Positions 24,076 through 33,515 are shown, counted from the stretch's first letter. The stretch is DNA of 34,775 bases from Rhodonellum psychrophilum GCM71 = DSM 17998 (GCF_000381545.1 NZ_KB906700.1:1-34775); one strand, 5' to 3'. A program made the numbers and translations. The notes: generated by a model from the sequence alone, not told the origin.

Positions 24076-25692
24076 ATGATCAAAAACACCCTTATTCTTT
24101 TATTTATCCTCCTTTCCTATTCTCCCCAAGGGCTCTTTGCCCAAGCTGGAAACATGTTGGAAATACAGCAGGCGGAAGTACTTCTTGGGGCCAGAGGGTT
24201 TGAAAGATTGATAGGGGATGTCAAAATGAAACACCAAAATTCCCTTATCTATTGCGATTCCGCACATTTTTATCGGGCCGAAAACATGGCAAAGCTTTTT
24301 GGAAACGTCAGGATCATCGATCAAAAAGACCCGGTCACCACCACCAGCAGGTATGCCGAATATGATGGAAACACACGCGTTGCCAAATTGAGAAACAAGG
24401 TGGTTTTCAAAAATGAAAGCACTACGCTTTACACTGATTTCCTGGACTACAACCGGGCAACCGGTATTGCCAATTATTTCAATGATGGCAAAGTCGTGGA
24501 CAGCACCAATGTCCTGACCAGCGAAAATGGGGAATATGAAACCGCTCTCGAAAAAATCACCTTTACCGACAAGGTGGATTTGGTCAACCCGGATTACACC
24601 TTGAAAACGGATTACCTGATTTATAGAACCATCCCGAAAACTGCAGAGACGATCTCCATCACCAATATCATTTCCAAAGATGGAAATAAATTGAATGCCC
24701 AAAAAGGGAGTTTTTACGATACCGAAAACAAAATCTTCACCTTCTACGAAGGGGATGCAGAAAGTGAAACCAGCAGGGTTTCGGCGGAAACACTCTATTA
24801 TGATGAGGGCAAAAACTATTATGAAGGAAAGGTAAACGTCAGCGTTTACAACAAGGAAAGGGAAGTGGAGATTTTTGGGGAAGAAGGAAAATACTGGGAA
24901 GAGCGCAAATACAGCGAGGTCTATGGCAATGCATTGGTTCGGAAGTACTTTGAATCGGACACCTTGTACATGATCGCCGACACCCTGATCTCCCAAGACC
25001 ATGAATTGGCAGAACAAAGGCATTTGCTGGCTTTCAACAAGGTCCAATTGATGAAGGCCGACCTGTACGGAGTGGCCGATTCGATGGCCTATATTTATGC
25101 GGATTCCACCATACATCTTTATCAGGACCCTGTACTTTGGAACAACAAAAGCCAAATCACGGCAGACAGCATCCATTTTGTCATCGCAAACGAGAATATT
25201 GAAACCGCCTTTTTGAAGCAAAAAGCATTTGTCATCACCAAAGACACCCTCAATAATTTCAACCAGATAAAAGGGAGAAGGATGACCGGGAATTTCCTTG
25301 ACGGAAAAATGAGCAAGCTGGATGTAGAAGGAAACGGGGAATCCCTCTATTTTGACCTTCTTAATGACAGCACCCTCAGGGGAGTAAACAAATTGCTTTG
25401 TGCCAGGATCCTGATGTATTTCACGGACGGGGAAATCAGCAAAATCAATCACCTGATCAAACCCGAAGGATCGTTCACTCCACCCCATATGATGAAGGAA
25501 GAACTGAAGAAATTAGAAGGCTTTGTGTGGAGAGAAGAAGAAAAACCCTCCATGGAGATCATCAATGCCTGGAGAAAGCCAAAAGAAAGAGACCCAGGTC
25601 GCTTCGATTTTTTCAACGAACCAAATGTGGTCATTCCTGCCCCAACGGATGAGGAAATACAGAAAGCATTGCTGGAAAAACAAAAAAAATAA
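24076..25692 (+). CDS. OstA-like protein (LptA/LptD N-terminal type), LPS transport
   Basis: From ATG 24076 the product has 538 residues with a signal peptide (about 1-20, ending QGLFAQ). The upstream open frame to 23971 is rejected because the signal peptide begins at MIKNTLILLF. The mature part is made of regular OstA/beta-jellyroll strands: an initial segment VLLGARGFERLIGDVKMKHQ, then IYCDSAHFYRAENMAKLFGN and many D-rich repeats such as YTDFLDYN and YYEGKVNV. These are the hallmark of LptA-type periplasmic bridge proteins and the N-terminal domain of LptD, which carry lipopolysaccharide to the outer membrane. The barrel of LptD is absent. It is a larger, Bacteroidota-type OstA protein; its exact step is unproven. 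The C-terminal 40 residues are charged and not OstA-like. Confidence 0.83.
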   Translation: MIKNTLILLFILLSYSPQGLFAQAGNMLEIQQAEVLLGARGFERLIGDVKMKHQNSLIYCDSAHFYRAENMAKLFGNVRIIDQKDPVTTTSRYAEYDGNTRVAKLRNKVVFKNESTTLYTDFLDYNRATGIANYFNDGKVVDSTNVLTSENGEYETALEKITFTDKVDLVNPDYTLKTDYLIYRTIPKTAETISITNIISKDGNKLNAQKGSFYDTENKIFTFYEGDAESETSRVSAETLYYDEGKNYYEGKVNVSVYNKEREVEIFGEEGKYWEERKYSEVYGNALVRKYFESDTLYMIADTLISQDHELAEQRHLLAFNKVQLMKADLYGVADSMAYIYADSTIHLYQDPVLWNNKSQITADSIHFVIANENIETAFLKQKAFVITKDTLNNFNQIKGRRMTGNFLDGKMSKLDVEGNGESLYFDLLNDSTLRGVNKLLCARILMYFTDGEISKINHLIKPEGSFTPPHMMKEELKKLEGFVWREEEKPSMEIINAWRKPKERDPGRFDFFNEPNVVIPAPTDEEIQKALLEKQKK

Positions 25693-25884
25693 TCTGTAAG
25701 AATCCAATCGGCCGCTTTTTTGATCGATGGGAAAAGCCAAACGAAAGGCTTGTGAAAAAATTTTACATTGATTAACAAAATTTAACCCATAACCCTTCCA
25801 AAGTACAAACCTAATCGGTAAATTTATTCGTATTAATAAATAATTTCCTACACGAACATTCCCAGCTTATTGACAAAATTTTAC

Positions 25885-26598
25885 ATGAAAGCCCTCTTTT
25901 TCTTCTGTGCATTTCTGCTAATGCTCGCTCCATTTTTGGAGGCCAGGCAGATACGTGTGCTTTCTGAAAACATTGAGTTTACGGGAAAGATCGGTTCCTC
26001 CCAAAGAAAATCCATCATTCTCCAAAACGAAAGCAATCAGGCCAAGGAATATGTGCTCAAATTCCTTCGTGGAAATATTGGTTCTACCCAAAACATCAAA
26101 CTTTGTATCGGGGACGAATGCTTTGATCCAAGAAAGGATCTGGCGAAGATAAAATTGACCCTTCAGCCAGGGGAAATATTCACGGACATGTATCTTGAGT
26201 TCTTCTTGGGGATCACCGAAACACGGGGGAATTTTGACCTGCATTTCACCAATACCGCAAACCTTCGGGATGTATTCATCATTGAAGCCGTTTACAACAC
26301 CGTAAATCCCAATGCCAACGGCAATGACACTTTCCACAGAGACATCTCCATCGGTGAAGTCTATCCCAATCCGAGCAATAGAGTAGCCTATATCGATTAT
26401 GAATTCAAAAATCCTGCGGCCTTGGCCAAAATAAGCATCAATAGTTTTATTGGAAACCCTATCGGAGAGTTCAGACTGGACCCCATGCAAAAAACCTTGG
26501 TGATCAACGTCAGTGAGTTAAATCCCGGGGTTTATTTTTACACTTTATTTGTGGACAACAAAAATATCGTCACCAAAAAGCTCGTTGTCAAGAAGTAG
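25885..26598 (+). CDS. Secreted protein with type IX sorting domain
   Basis: From ATG 25885 the product has 237 residues and a signal peptide (MKALFFFCAFLLMLAPFLEA); a TTG start 15 bases upstream is less likely. The C-terminal 80 residues are a type A T9SS sorting domain: IGEVYPNPSNRVAYIDYEF, then LNPGVYFYTLFVDNKN and the basic end TKKLVVKK. The protein therefore crosses the outer membrane through T9SS and is probably attached to the surface. The first 120 residues form a beta-sandwich-like region with two cysteines (LCIGDECFD) that may form a disulfide. The passenger domain is not recognised. The presence of this cargo and the DUF4835 protein implies a full T9SS in the genome. Confidence 0.85.
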   Translation: MKALFFFCAFLLMLAPFLEARQIRVLSENIEFTGKIGSSQRKSIILQNESNQAKEYVLKFLRGNIGSTQNIKLCIGDECFDPRKDLAKIKLTLQPGEIFTDMYLEFFLGITETRGNFDLHFTNTANLRDVFIIEAVYNTVNPNANGNDTFHRDISIGEVYPNPSNRVAYIDYEFKNPAALAKISINSFIGNPIGEFRLDPMQKTLVINVSELNPGVYFYTLFVDNKNIVTKKLVVKK

Positions 26599-26624
26599 CT
26601 TCTACAAAGCACTCCATTCTAGGT

Positions 26625-26654
26625 TTGATACAAATTAATAAAACCTTATATTTG
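26625..26654 (+). promoter_or_regulatory. Promoter of the bamD-recN gene cluster
   Basis: TTG (26625-26627), a 19-base spacer, then TATATTTG (26647-26654): an exact Bacteroidota TTG-N19-TAnnTTTG promoter. It ends 14 bases before the bamD ATG. It is the best-formed promoter seen in the window. Confidence 0.75.
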
Positions 26655-26668
26655 CGATTCCAAAAATC

Positions 26669-27601
26669 ATGAAAAAACTTTCTCTCTATATAATTCCCAT
26701 TCTCCTAGTTTTATCTTTGACCTCTTGTGGCAAATTCTACAAGCTGGAAAAAAGCACCAACTGGGAAGAATTGTATACCGCAGCCAATGATTATTATGCC
26801 GCTGGCGAATACAACAAAGCCATGATCCTGTATGACAAGGTCCTTCCGGTGATCCGGGGCAGTGAGCGTTCGGAATTGGCGGATTTCAATTATGCCTATT
26901 GTCATTACCGCACCAAAAGGTACATAGAGGCCGCTGGTTACTTCAATACTTTTTATCAGACGTATAACAGAAGCCCCTTGGCAGAAGAGGCCATGTTTAT
27001 GAATGCCTATTCCCTTTATCTGGATTCACCGGATTTCAACCTGGACCAAAAAAGCAGCAGGGATGCCGTAAATGCCATCCAGCTTTTCATCAACAGGTTC
27101 CCCGAATCGGATTCCTACGAAAGAGCTACTGCCATGATCAATGATCTGCAAAAGAGATTTGAGGAAAAAGCCTATCAGGAATCTTCACTTTATTTCAAAA
27201 TGACCGCTGGATTGTACCCAGGTGATTTTTATAGGGCTTGTATCATCAATTTTCAGAATTTCGCAAAATCCTATCCTGACAGCCAGTACAATGAAGAATT
27301 GGCTTACAAATTGGTGGAAGTATCTTCCGCTTACGGAGAAAGAAGTGTTTTTGACAAAAAAGAAGAAAGACTAAAAAATGCATTGGGCTTTGCAGACCAA
27401 TTCAGAAGAAAATATCCTCAAAGTAAATACCTGGGAAAAATTGACGGTCTGGTCATCACAACCACCAAAGAGCTCACCACGCACCAGAAATTGAAACAAG
27501 ATTACAATGAGCAACTGGCGAAAGCCAAAAAGGAAGCTGAGGAAAAGGCGGAAACGCCCGAAAGCGAAAAAAAAGAAAACAAATCTGAAATCAATCAATA
27601 A
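26669..27601 (+). CDS. bamD: Outer-membrane assembly lipoprotein BamD
   Basis: A 310-residue lipoprotein with lipobox LTSC (Cys20). It is an essential component of the BAM complex, which inserts beta-barrel proteins into the outer membrane. Five tetratricopeptide-like repeats are visible: the first is WEELYTAANDYYAAGEYNKA, followed by FNYAYCHYRTKRYIEAAGYF, RDAVNAIQLFINRFPESD and YRACIINFQNFAKSYPDS. The C-terminal tail is a charged helix (KAKKEAEEKAETPESEKKEN), longer than in E. coli BamD and of low complexity. It is the first gene of the cluster bamD-rpoZ-coaBC-DUF4835-recN; the gap to rpoZ is 7 bases. Confidence 0.93.
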   Translation: MKKLSLYIIPILLVLSLTSCGKFYKLEKSTNWEELYTAANDYYAAGEYNKAMILYDKVLPVIRGSERSELADFNYAYCHYRTKRYIEAAGYFNTFYQTYNRSPLAEEAMFMNAYSLYLDSPDFNLDQKSSRDAVNAIQLFINRFPESDSYERATAMINDLQKRFEEKAYQESSLYFKMTAGLYPGDFYRACIINFQNFAKSYPDSQYNEELAYKLVEVSSAYGERSVFDKKEERLKNALGFADQFRRKYPQSKYLGKIDGLVITTTKELTTHQKLKQDYNEQLAKAKKEAEEKAETPESEKKENKSEINQ

Positions 27602-27608
27602 AATAAAT

Positions 27609-27926
27609 ATGGCAATCAATCCCTCCATCATCACAAGAGACTTGGATAAGATAGCGGCTCCTACAGACAATCTGTACGAATCCATTTTTGTTGTGTCCCA
27701 AAGAGCAAAACAAATCGCTTCCACCATGAAGGAAGAGCTCAACAACAAACTTTCAGAATTTGCCTCCACTGTGGATAACCTTGAAGAGGTTTTCGAAAAC
27801 AAAGAGCAAATTGAAATCTCTAAGTTTTACGAAAGAATGCCAAAACCTACCAACCTTGCGATGGAAGAGTTCTTGGAAAAAAAGATCTATTTCAGATATC
27901 CAGTAGAGGAAACTCCAGATAAATGA
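27609..27926 (+). CDS. rpoZ: RNA polymerase omega subunit
   Basis: A 105-residue protein from ATG 27609, only 7 bases after bamD. It matches the Bacteroidota form of RpoZ, which is longer than the E. coli form. The segment SIITRDLDKIAAPTDNLYES is followed by FVVSQRAKQIASTMKEELN, the conserved helix that clamps the beta-prime C-terminus. It stabilises RNA polymerase assembly. The stop overlaps the coaBC start (ATGA at 27923-27926), so translation is coupled. It lies between outer-membrane assembly and CoA biosynthesis genes, as is usual in this phylum. Confidence 0.88.
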   Translation: MAINPSIITRDLDKIAAPTDNLYESIFVVSQRAKQIASTMKEELNNKLSEFASTVDNLEEVFENKEQIEISKFYERMPKPTNLAMEEFLEKKIYFRYPVEETPDK

Positions 27927-29131
27927 GACTCAAAGGTAGGCGAATCCTTTTGGGCGTAACCGGCAGTATTGCTGCTTACAAATCCGCCTATCTCACCAGG
28001 TTACTGGTCAAAGAAGGGGCAGAAGTACGCATCGTCATGAGTACTTCTGCCCTTGATTTTATTACACCCCTTACCTTGTCCACGCTTTCCAAAAATCCGG
28101 TTCTCCACCAATTCCATGTGGAAGAAACGGGGGTATGGACAAACCATGTGGAATTGGGCCTCTGGGCCAATCTTTTTTTGATAGCACCCATCAGTGCAAA
28201 TACACTCGCAAAATGCGCCAATGGCATTTGTGACAACCTGCTCTCCGCAACTTATCTTTCCGCCAGGTGCCCAGTGATGGTCGCTCCGGCAATGGATCTG
28301 GATATGTACCAACATCCTTCCGTAAAGGCAAACTTGGATAAATTGATTTCCTTCGGCAATATCGTGCTGGAAGCAGAAGACGGTGAGTTGGCCAGTGGGC
28401 TTTCCGGACAGGGAAGACTTATGGAGCCCGAGCATATTCTTGATCAGGTCATTGCCCATTTCTCTGCCGAAAAAAGCTTCGCTGGGCAAAAAGTGATGAT
28501 CACCTCAGGACCAACACAAGAGGCCATCGATCCTGTGCGGTTCATCAGTAATCATTCCAGTGGAAAAATGGGCGCTGCACTCGCATTGGCATTTGCCAAA
28601 AAAGGAGCGGAAGTGCATGTGATATTAGGCGAGGGAGCGGTGAAACCCGCCCACCAAAACATTCAGATCCATCCCGTCAGAAGTGCAAGCGACATGTTCC
28701 AGAAGGCTGAAAATCTTCATTCCCAGATGGACATCAGTGTCTTTGCCGCGGCCGTTGCCGATTATTCCCCAAAAATTGCAGCCGTCGAAAAAATCAAGAA
28801 ACAAGGTGAAACCCTCACCTTGGAATTGGTCAAGAACATAGACATTGCCCTGAATTTGGGTTACAAAAAACTACCGCATCAGATCCACGTCGGTTTTGCG
28901 CTGGAGACCGAAAACGAGGCTTTTCATGCCAAGGAAAAATTGGCCAAAAAGAATTTTGACATGATCGTGCTCAATTCCATGAAGGATGCAGGCGCCGGAT
29001 TCAAACACGACACCAATAAGGTGACCTTATTTTTCAAAACCGGGAACCCTCAAACCTCCAAAGTATTGCCAAAAGACCAGATTGCCGAATTGATCCTTTC
29101 GGGTATCAAAAGCCTTCCGGTCCTGATCTAA
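27923..29131 (+). CDS. coaBC: Bifunctional phosphopantothenoylcysteine decarboxylase / phosphopantothenate-cysteine ligase
   Basis: A 402-residue fusion enzyme for two steps of coenzyme A synthesis. The N-terminal CoaC flavoprotein domain (about 1-185) begins GRRILLGVTGSIAAYKSAYL, has the catalytic histidine in WTNHVELG and the flavin-site motif VAPAMDLDMYQHP; the E. coli motif has Asn where this has Asp (PAMD). The C-terminal CoaB domain (about 187-395) shows MITSGPTQEAIDPVRFISNH, SSGKMGAALA and the substrate lysine in EKIKKQGE. Length is standard. It overlaps rpoZ by 4 bases, and the DUF4835 gene follows 40 bases later. Cytoplasmic. Confidence 0.96.
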   Translation: MRLKGRRILLGVTGSIAAYKSAYLTRLLVKEGAEVRIVMSTSALDFITPLTLSTLSKNPVLHQFHVEETGVWTNHVELGLWANLFLIAPISANTLAKCANGICDNLLSATYLSARCPVMVAPAMDLDMYQHPSVKANLDKLISFGNIVLEAEDGELASGLSGQGRLMEPEHILDQVIAHFSAEKSFAGQKVMITSGPTQEAIDPVRFISNHSSGKMGAALALAFAKKGAEVHVILGEGAVKPAHQNIQIHPVRSASDMFQKAENLHSQMDISVFAAAVADYSPKIAAVEKIKKQGETLTLELVKNIDIALNLGYKKLPHQIHVGFALETENEAFHAKEKLAKKNFDMIVLNSMKDAGAGFKHDTNKVTLFFKTGNPQTSKVLPKDQIAELILSGIKSLPVLI

Positions 29132-29171
29132 ACTCAAATTTATGGTTATCTTTAAATTCCAAAAGATAAGT

Positions 29172-30074
29172 ATGCGCGTTTTAGGAATCTCCTTTTTATT
29201 GCTTTTTTATTGCTTCAGTAGCTCTGCCCAAGAGTTGAATTTTACCGTCATCATCAACAGCGACCGTGCCAGAACACAGGAAAAAGATGTTTTTGAAGAC
29301 ATGAAAGTGAGTTTCGAGCAATTTTTGAACGGGCGAAACTGGACAGGAGATGATTTTCAGTCCTTGGAAAGGATCAAAGGCAACATGCTCATCACCATCA
29401 ATGACATGCCTCAAGTTGGCTTCTACAATGCCACGGTGCAAGTGCAGACGGTAAGACCCATCTTTGGCACCAATTACGAAAGTATGGTATTTAATTTCAT
29501 TGACAGAAATTGGTCCTTTGAGTTTTTACAATCGCAACCCCTGGAATTCAACCGATTTTCTTTTCTCAACAATATCAGTTCCATCCTGGCCTATTATGCT
29601 TACATGGCCATTGGAATCGATTATGACTCCTTCGCTTTGCGCGGTGGCGATTCCTATTTTGAAATCGCGAATGCTATCGTAAACAATGCACAACAAACCC
29701 CTCGTCCGGGTTGGAGCCAAAATCCGAGTGACAGGAGAAATCGCTACTGGCTAATCAATGACATTTATATCTCTTCCGTTTTCGCACCCATCAGGGAAGC
29801 GTATTACCTCTACCACCGAAGAGGGATGGACATCATACTCAGAGAACCTGAAGAGGCTTATAAAAACATATTGGCCGCGATCAAGTTGGTTTCCGATGCC
29901 AATCAAGCGCAACCCAACAGTATTTTCACCATTGCCTTTATCGATGCAAAAAGCGATGAAATCACCAAAGTCCTAAAGAAGGCATCAGCAGAAATCCGGA
30001 CCGAAGCAGTAGGGTATTTGCTGAAAGTTGATCCCAATAATGCCAGAAAATACAATGACCTTCTGAAAGGTTGA
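29172..30074 (+). CDS. DUF4835 (PorD-like) T9SS-associated protein
   Basis: From ATG 29172 the product has 300 residues and a signal peptide (MRVLGISFLLLFYCFSSSAQ); an ATG 30 bases upstream would put a charged leader before it and is less likely. The mature protein fits DUF4835, which in Porphyromonas gingivalis is PorD, a component needed for type IX secretion. Typical runs are LNFTVIINSDRARTQEKDVF, NDMPQVGFYNATVQVQTVRP and FNFIDRNWSFEF, with a long helical C-terminal half. Its place in the secretion machine is not settled. It is encoded between coaBC and recN, as is common in Bacteroidota. Confidence 0.85.
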   Translation: MRVLGISFLLLFYCFSSSAQELNFTVIINSDRARTQEKDVFEDMKVSFEQFLNGRNWTGDDFQSLERIKGNMLITINDMPQVGFYNATVQVQTVRPIFGTNYESMVFNFIDRNWSFEFLQSQPLEFNRFSFLNNISSILAYYAYMAIGIDYDSFALRGGDSYFEIANAIVNNAQQTPRPGWSQNPSDRRNRYWLINDIYISSVFAPIREAYYLYHRRGMDIILREPEEAYKNILAAIKLVSDANQAQPNSIFTIAFIDAKSDEITKVLKKASAEIRTEAVGYLLKVDPNNARKYNDLLKG

Positions 30075-30085
30075 GTTCAAATTGT

Positions 30086-30093
30086 TAGCTTTG
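30086..30093 (+). promoter_or_regulatory. Candidate internal -7 box for recN
   Basis: TAGCTTTG matches TAnnTTTG and lies 20 bases before the recN ATG, just after the DUF4835 stop. No TTG at the ideal distance is seen, so this would be a weak internal promoter within the cluster. Confidence 0.35.
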
Positions 30094-30113
30094 CCTTGTA
30101 AAAAACAAACTCA

Positions 30114-31766
30114 ATGCTCAAATCCCTCAGCATTACCAATTATGCCCTAATCCACTCCTTGGAAATGGAGCCCAGCAAATCCCTCAACATGATCACGGGA
30201 GAAACCGGTGCAGGAAAATCCATCATGTTGGGAGCAATGGGTCTTTTGTTGGGAAACAGGGCCGATACCAAAACACTTTTTGATTCCGGCAAAAAATGCA
30301 TTGTCGAAGGCCAATTCTCCATCGAGGATTATGGCTTGGAAAGTTTCTTCGCTTTGGAGGAATTGGATTTTGAGATTTCCTGTATCATCCGAAGGGAAAT
30401 CAGCCCCACAGGCAAATCCCGGGCATTCATCAACGACACGCCTGTCAAACTGGAGACGCTGAAAGAATTGGGAAAGGCCTTGATGGACATCCATTCACAG
30501 CATGACAATTTACTTTTGGGCGAAGGGGATTATCAATTGGACTTGATCGACGCATTTTCCCAATGCCAAGCAGAACTCACCGAATACCAATCGGCATACA
30601 AGGCTTACCAGCAAAACAAAAAAGCCTACGAAAAACTGTCACAGTCCGCCTTGGAACTGAACAAAGAGGCTGATTTCAATAAATTCCAATTGGAAGAACT
30701 TTCTAGCCTGAAACTCCAGGAAGGTGAGCAGGCCGACTTGGAAAGCATGCAGGAAATCCTGGAAAATGCCGAAGAAATCAAGACCAAGATCAATGAGATT
30801 TTGGCTGCCATCAATGACGATCAATTCGGGGCCATTCAGATGCTTGGGACGGCCAATCAGGGATTGCAACAATTGAGGAGGTATGCGCAGAAATTTGACG
30901 CTTTCAATGAACGCTTTCAAAGTGTACTCATCGAGCTCAAGGATATCGCCGAAAGCCTCGAAGATGAAGACCAAAATATCGAAGTAGACTTCGAAAAACT
31001 CGAAACCGTCAGAGATCGGTTGAGCAAAATCTATCACTTGCAGAAGAAGCACGGACTGGATTCTGTGGAAGCCCTGATCGTGTTGGAGCAAGAACTGGCG
31101 GACAAGGCATTTCGGGTAGATCACTTGGAAGAAGCCTTGGCCAAGCTCAAAAAAGAAATGCTGTTTTCTGAAAAATCAGTCCTTTCCAAAGCCGAAGCCT
31201 TGAGCAAGAAAAGAAAGTCGGGTTTCAAGCCCTTTGGCGATCAGCTCAGAGAATTGCTGGAACAATTGGGAATGGAAAATGCGCGGGTGGAATTTTCCGC
31301 CCAAACCATCGTACCTACCAAAAGAGGAATTGACCAAATCGACATCCTTTTTTCCTCAAACAAAGGAATCAAGCCCCAAGCCCTGAAACAGGTAGCTTCA
31401 GGCGGTGAATTTTCAAGATTGATTTTTGCCATCAAATACATCATGGCGGATAAAATGGCCTTGCCCACGCTGATTTTCGATGAAATAGATACGGGCGTTT
31501 CCGGGGAAGTCGCCCTGCAAATGGTCAGAATGATGCAGGATATCGCACGAAAACACCAGGTCATCTGCATCAGCCACCTGCCACAGGTAGCCGCCAAAGG
31601 GGATCAACATTATTTTGTTTACAAAGACAACAGTGCCGAAAAAACCATCAGCAAGATCAAATTGCTAAATCCGGTAGACCGCATCACGGAAATCGCAAAA
31701 ATGATCGCCGGTGCAAATCCCTCTGCCACCGCTTTTGAAAGTGCAAGAGAACTTCTGGAAAAATAG
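30114..31766 (+). CDS. recN: DNA repair protein RecN
   Basis: A 550-residue SMC-like ATPase that gathers DNA ends during double-strand-break repair. The Walker A motif GETGAGKS is at 29-36. The Q-loop/lid region shows MDIHSQHDNLLLG. Two coiled-coil segments (about 160-225 and 325-370) flank a middle hinge. The C-terminal ATPase half carries the signature VASGGEFSRLIFAIKYIM, Walker B LIFDEIDTGVSGEVA and the switch VICISHLPQVAAKGD. Length and domain order are normal. It is the last gene of the bamD cluster, starting 39 bases after the DUF4835 stop. Confidence 0.96.
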   Translation: MLKSLSITNYALIHSLEMEPSKSLNMITGETGAGKSIMLGAMGLLLGNRADTKTLFDSGKKCIVEGQFSIEDYGLESFFALEELDFEISCIIRREISPTGKSRAFINDTPVKLETLKELGKALMDIHSQHDNLLLGEGDYQLDLIDAFSQCQAELTEYQSAYKAYQQNKKAYEKLSQSALELNKEADFNKFQLEELSSLKLQEGEQADLESMQEILENAEEIKTKINEILAAINDDQFGAIQMLGTANQGLQQLRRYAQKFDAFNERFQSVLIELKDIAESLEDEDQNIEVDFEKLETVRDRLSKIYHLQKKHGLDSVEALIVLEQELADKAFRVDHLEEALAKLKKEMLFSEKSVLSKAEALSKKRKSGFKPFGDQLRELLEQLGMENARVEFSAQTIVPTKRGIDQIDILFSSNKGIKPQALKQVASGGEFSRLIFAIKYIMADKMALPTLIFDEIDTGVSGEVALQMVRMMQDIARKHQVICISHLPQVAAKGDQHYFVYKDNSAEKTISKIKLLNPVDRITEIAKMIAGANPSATAFESARELLEK

Positions 31767-31948
31767 CCATTGATCAATCAAAAAAAACAGGGCTTGGGAA
31801 TCACTTTCTTTGACTACAGGTAGGGTAAAGGATGATTTTTGCAGACAAAAAACCGATCATTCATGGCCTAGGGGTTTTGGGTTATGCACTCCTCATAAAT
31901 TTCCTTATTTTTACCGATTCAATTTGAACCAACCAAAAAAGAAATATC

Positions 31949-32764
31949 ATGTCTGAGAATTTACTGAAAGGAAAACTGGGAATCATCACTGGCGCTTTGG
32001 ACGAAAATTCCATCGCCTGGAAAGCAGCCCTAAAAGCAAAGGAACAAGGTGCCAAGTTCGTTTTGACCAATGCCCCGATCGCCATGAGAATGGGCGCCAT
32101 CAATGAACTTGCACAGGAATGCAATACCATTGTGATCCCGGCAGATGCGACTTCCCTCGAAGACATTGAAAAACTATATACCGAAGCCAAGGAATATCTT
32201 GGAGGAGATTTTGACTTTTTGCTCCACTCCATCGGCATGTCCCCAAACATCAGAAAAGGCCGCTCTTATGGTGACCTGAATTATGATTGGGCGATGAAAT
32301 CCTATGATGTCTCCGCAGTTTCTTTCCACAAGATGATGCAGGTAGCCGAAAAAATGGATGTGATGAAAGAATGGGGTTCCATTATTGGACTGTCCTACAT
32401 TGCTGCGCAGCGCGTGTATCCTTTTTATACCGACATGGCAGATGCCAAAGCCTTGTTGGAAAGCATTGCCAGGGGATACGGCTATCGCTATGGAAAACTG
32501 AAAAAAGTAAGGGTGAACACCATTTCCCAATCACCGACCAAAACCACTGCCGGAACAGGAATCGGAGGATTTGATTCCTTCTATAATTTTGCAGAGACCA
32601 TGTCCCCCTTGGGAAATGCATCCGCGGAATCCTGTGCAGATTATATCATCACGATGTTTTCTGATCTTACCAGAATGGTGACCATGCAAAATCTTTTCCA
32701 TGACGGAGGCTATTCCAACACCGGGATTTCGGAAGAAATGATGGATAAATTGAAAGAAGTTTAA
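31949..32764 (+). CDS. fabI: Enoyl-[acyl-carrier-protein] reductase (NADH)
   Basis: A 271-residue short-chain dehydrogenase fold enzyme that reduces the trans-2-enoyl bond in each cycle of fatty-acid elongation. The FabI cofactor motif appears as GIITGALDENSIAWKAALKA. Catalytic residues fit the FabI pattern: Y150 (GLSY), Y160 and K167 in FYTDMADAKALL, with the Y-x6-K spacing that separates FabI from ordinary SDR enzymes. SQSPTKTTAGTGI is the substrate loop. Cytoplasmic, and probably essential unless another enoyl reductase is present. It is separated from recN by 182 bases in which no clear promoter was found, and ends at a strong terminator. Confidence 0.96.
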   Translation: MSENLLKGKLGIITGALDENSIAWKAALKAKEQGAKFVLTNAPIAMRMGAINELAQECNTIVIPADATSLEDIEKLYTEAKEYLGGDFDFLLHSIGMSPNIRKGRSYGDLNYDWAMKSYDVSAVSFHKMMQVAEKMDVMKEWGSIIGLSYIAAQRVYPFYTDMADAKALLESIARGYGYRYGKLKKVRVNTISQSPTKTTAGTGIGGFDSFYNFAETMSPLGNASAESCADYIITMFSDLTRMVTMQNLFHDGGYSNTGISEEMMDKLKEV

Positions 32765-32769
32765 TTTTC

Positions 32770-32802
32770 AGAAGCCTCTTTTGAGAGGCTTCTTCTTTTT
32801 TT
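32770..32802 (+). terminator. Rho-independent terminator of fabI
   Basis: A perfect 10-bp stem: AGAAGCCTCT (32770-32779) against AGAGGCTTCT (32784-32793) with a TTTG loop, followed by TCTTTTTTT. It starts 6 bases after the fabI stop. Confidence 0.9.
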
Positions 32803-32839
32803 GAATAGAACCCGCTTACAACAAAACGCCCTTACTAAA

Positions 32840-33478
32840 ATGAACAACATTTTAAAAATTTCAACCTGCGCGTTGGCAGGACTTCTTATTGCTTGTAATC
32901 CTGAGAAAAAAGAAGTCGAAACCACTGCGCCGACAACAGAAATCTCTCAACTCGAAAAAGAGCACCTTTTGGAAATGGTCGGCTATGCGGAAAGCGTAAA
33001 CCTTGGTCTTGTGGACGACACCATCAAGGGTAGCGCAAGAAGGGAAGCCAAAGGTAGCATTGGAGGGACTGAGGTCACCATAAACTATGGCTCTCCTGGA
33101 AAAAGGGGAAGAACGATTTGGAACGGATTGGTCGCTTATGACCAAGTTTGGGTAAGTGGCTCACACTGGGCAACTGCAGTCACCTTTTCGAAAGATGTGG
33201 TAATCGATGGCACCGAGGTAAAGGCTGGAACCTACGCTTTCTTCACTATACCGGGAGTTTCGGAATGGACGGTGATCCTGAACAAAAACTTTGATCAACA
33301 TTTGGCGGATGAATATGATGAAGTGGAGGATTTAGTAAGAATCATTGTGCAACCAAAAGAGCTTGATCATGAAGTTCAACGATTGACTTACGAAGTAGAA
33401 AAGACCTCAGATGCCGATGGGGTTATCTCCCTCAGTTGGGATCAAATCAAAGTTAGCATGCCATTCAGCATCAAATAA
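32840..33478 (+). CDS. DUF2911 lipoprotein
   Basis: From ATG 32840 the product has 212 residues with a lipobox (LLIAC, Cys19); the upstream in-frame extension to 32801 runs through the fabI terminator and is rejected. After a Thr/Glu-rich linker the mature part is a DUF2911 beta-sandwich (about 60-210), with the typical run SARREAKGSIGGTEVTINYG, SPGKRGRTIWNGLVAYDQVW and VKAGTYAFFTIPGVSEWTVI. DUF2911 proteins are periplasmic or outer-membrane lipoproteins of unknown function, widespread in Bacteroidota. It is a single gene between two strong terminators. Confidence 0.88.
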   Translation: MNNILKISTCALAGLLIACNPEKKEVETTAPTTEISQLEKEHLLEMVGYAESVNLGLVDDTIKGSARREAKGSIGGTEVTINYGSPGKRGRTIWNGLVAYDQVWVSGSHWATAVTFSKDVVIDGTEVKAGTYAFFTIPGVSEWTVILNKNFDQHLADEYDEVEDLVRIIVQPKELDHEVQRLTYEVEKTSDADGVISLSWDQIKVSMPFSIK

Positions 33479-33482
33479 TCAC

Positions 33483-33515
33483 AAAGCTGTCCGAAAGGGC
33501 AGCTTTTATTTTTTG
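33483..33515 (+). terminator. Rho-independent terminator of the DUF2911 gene
   Basis: A 10-bp stem with one wobble, AAAGCTGTCC (33483-33492) and GGGCAGCTTT (33497-33506), has a GAAA tetraloop and is followed by TATTTTTT. The spacer from here to 33715 shows nothing else. Confidence 0.9.

Noticed and set aside
31767-31948. Promoter before fabI (TATTTTTA near 31910)
   Set aside because: The last base of the -7 box does not match and no TTG is at the proper distance.
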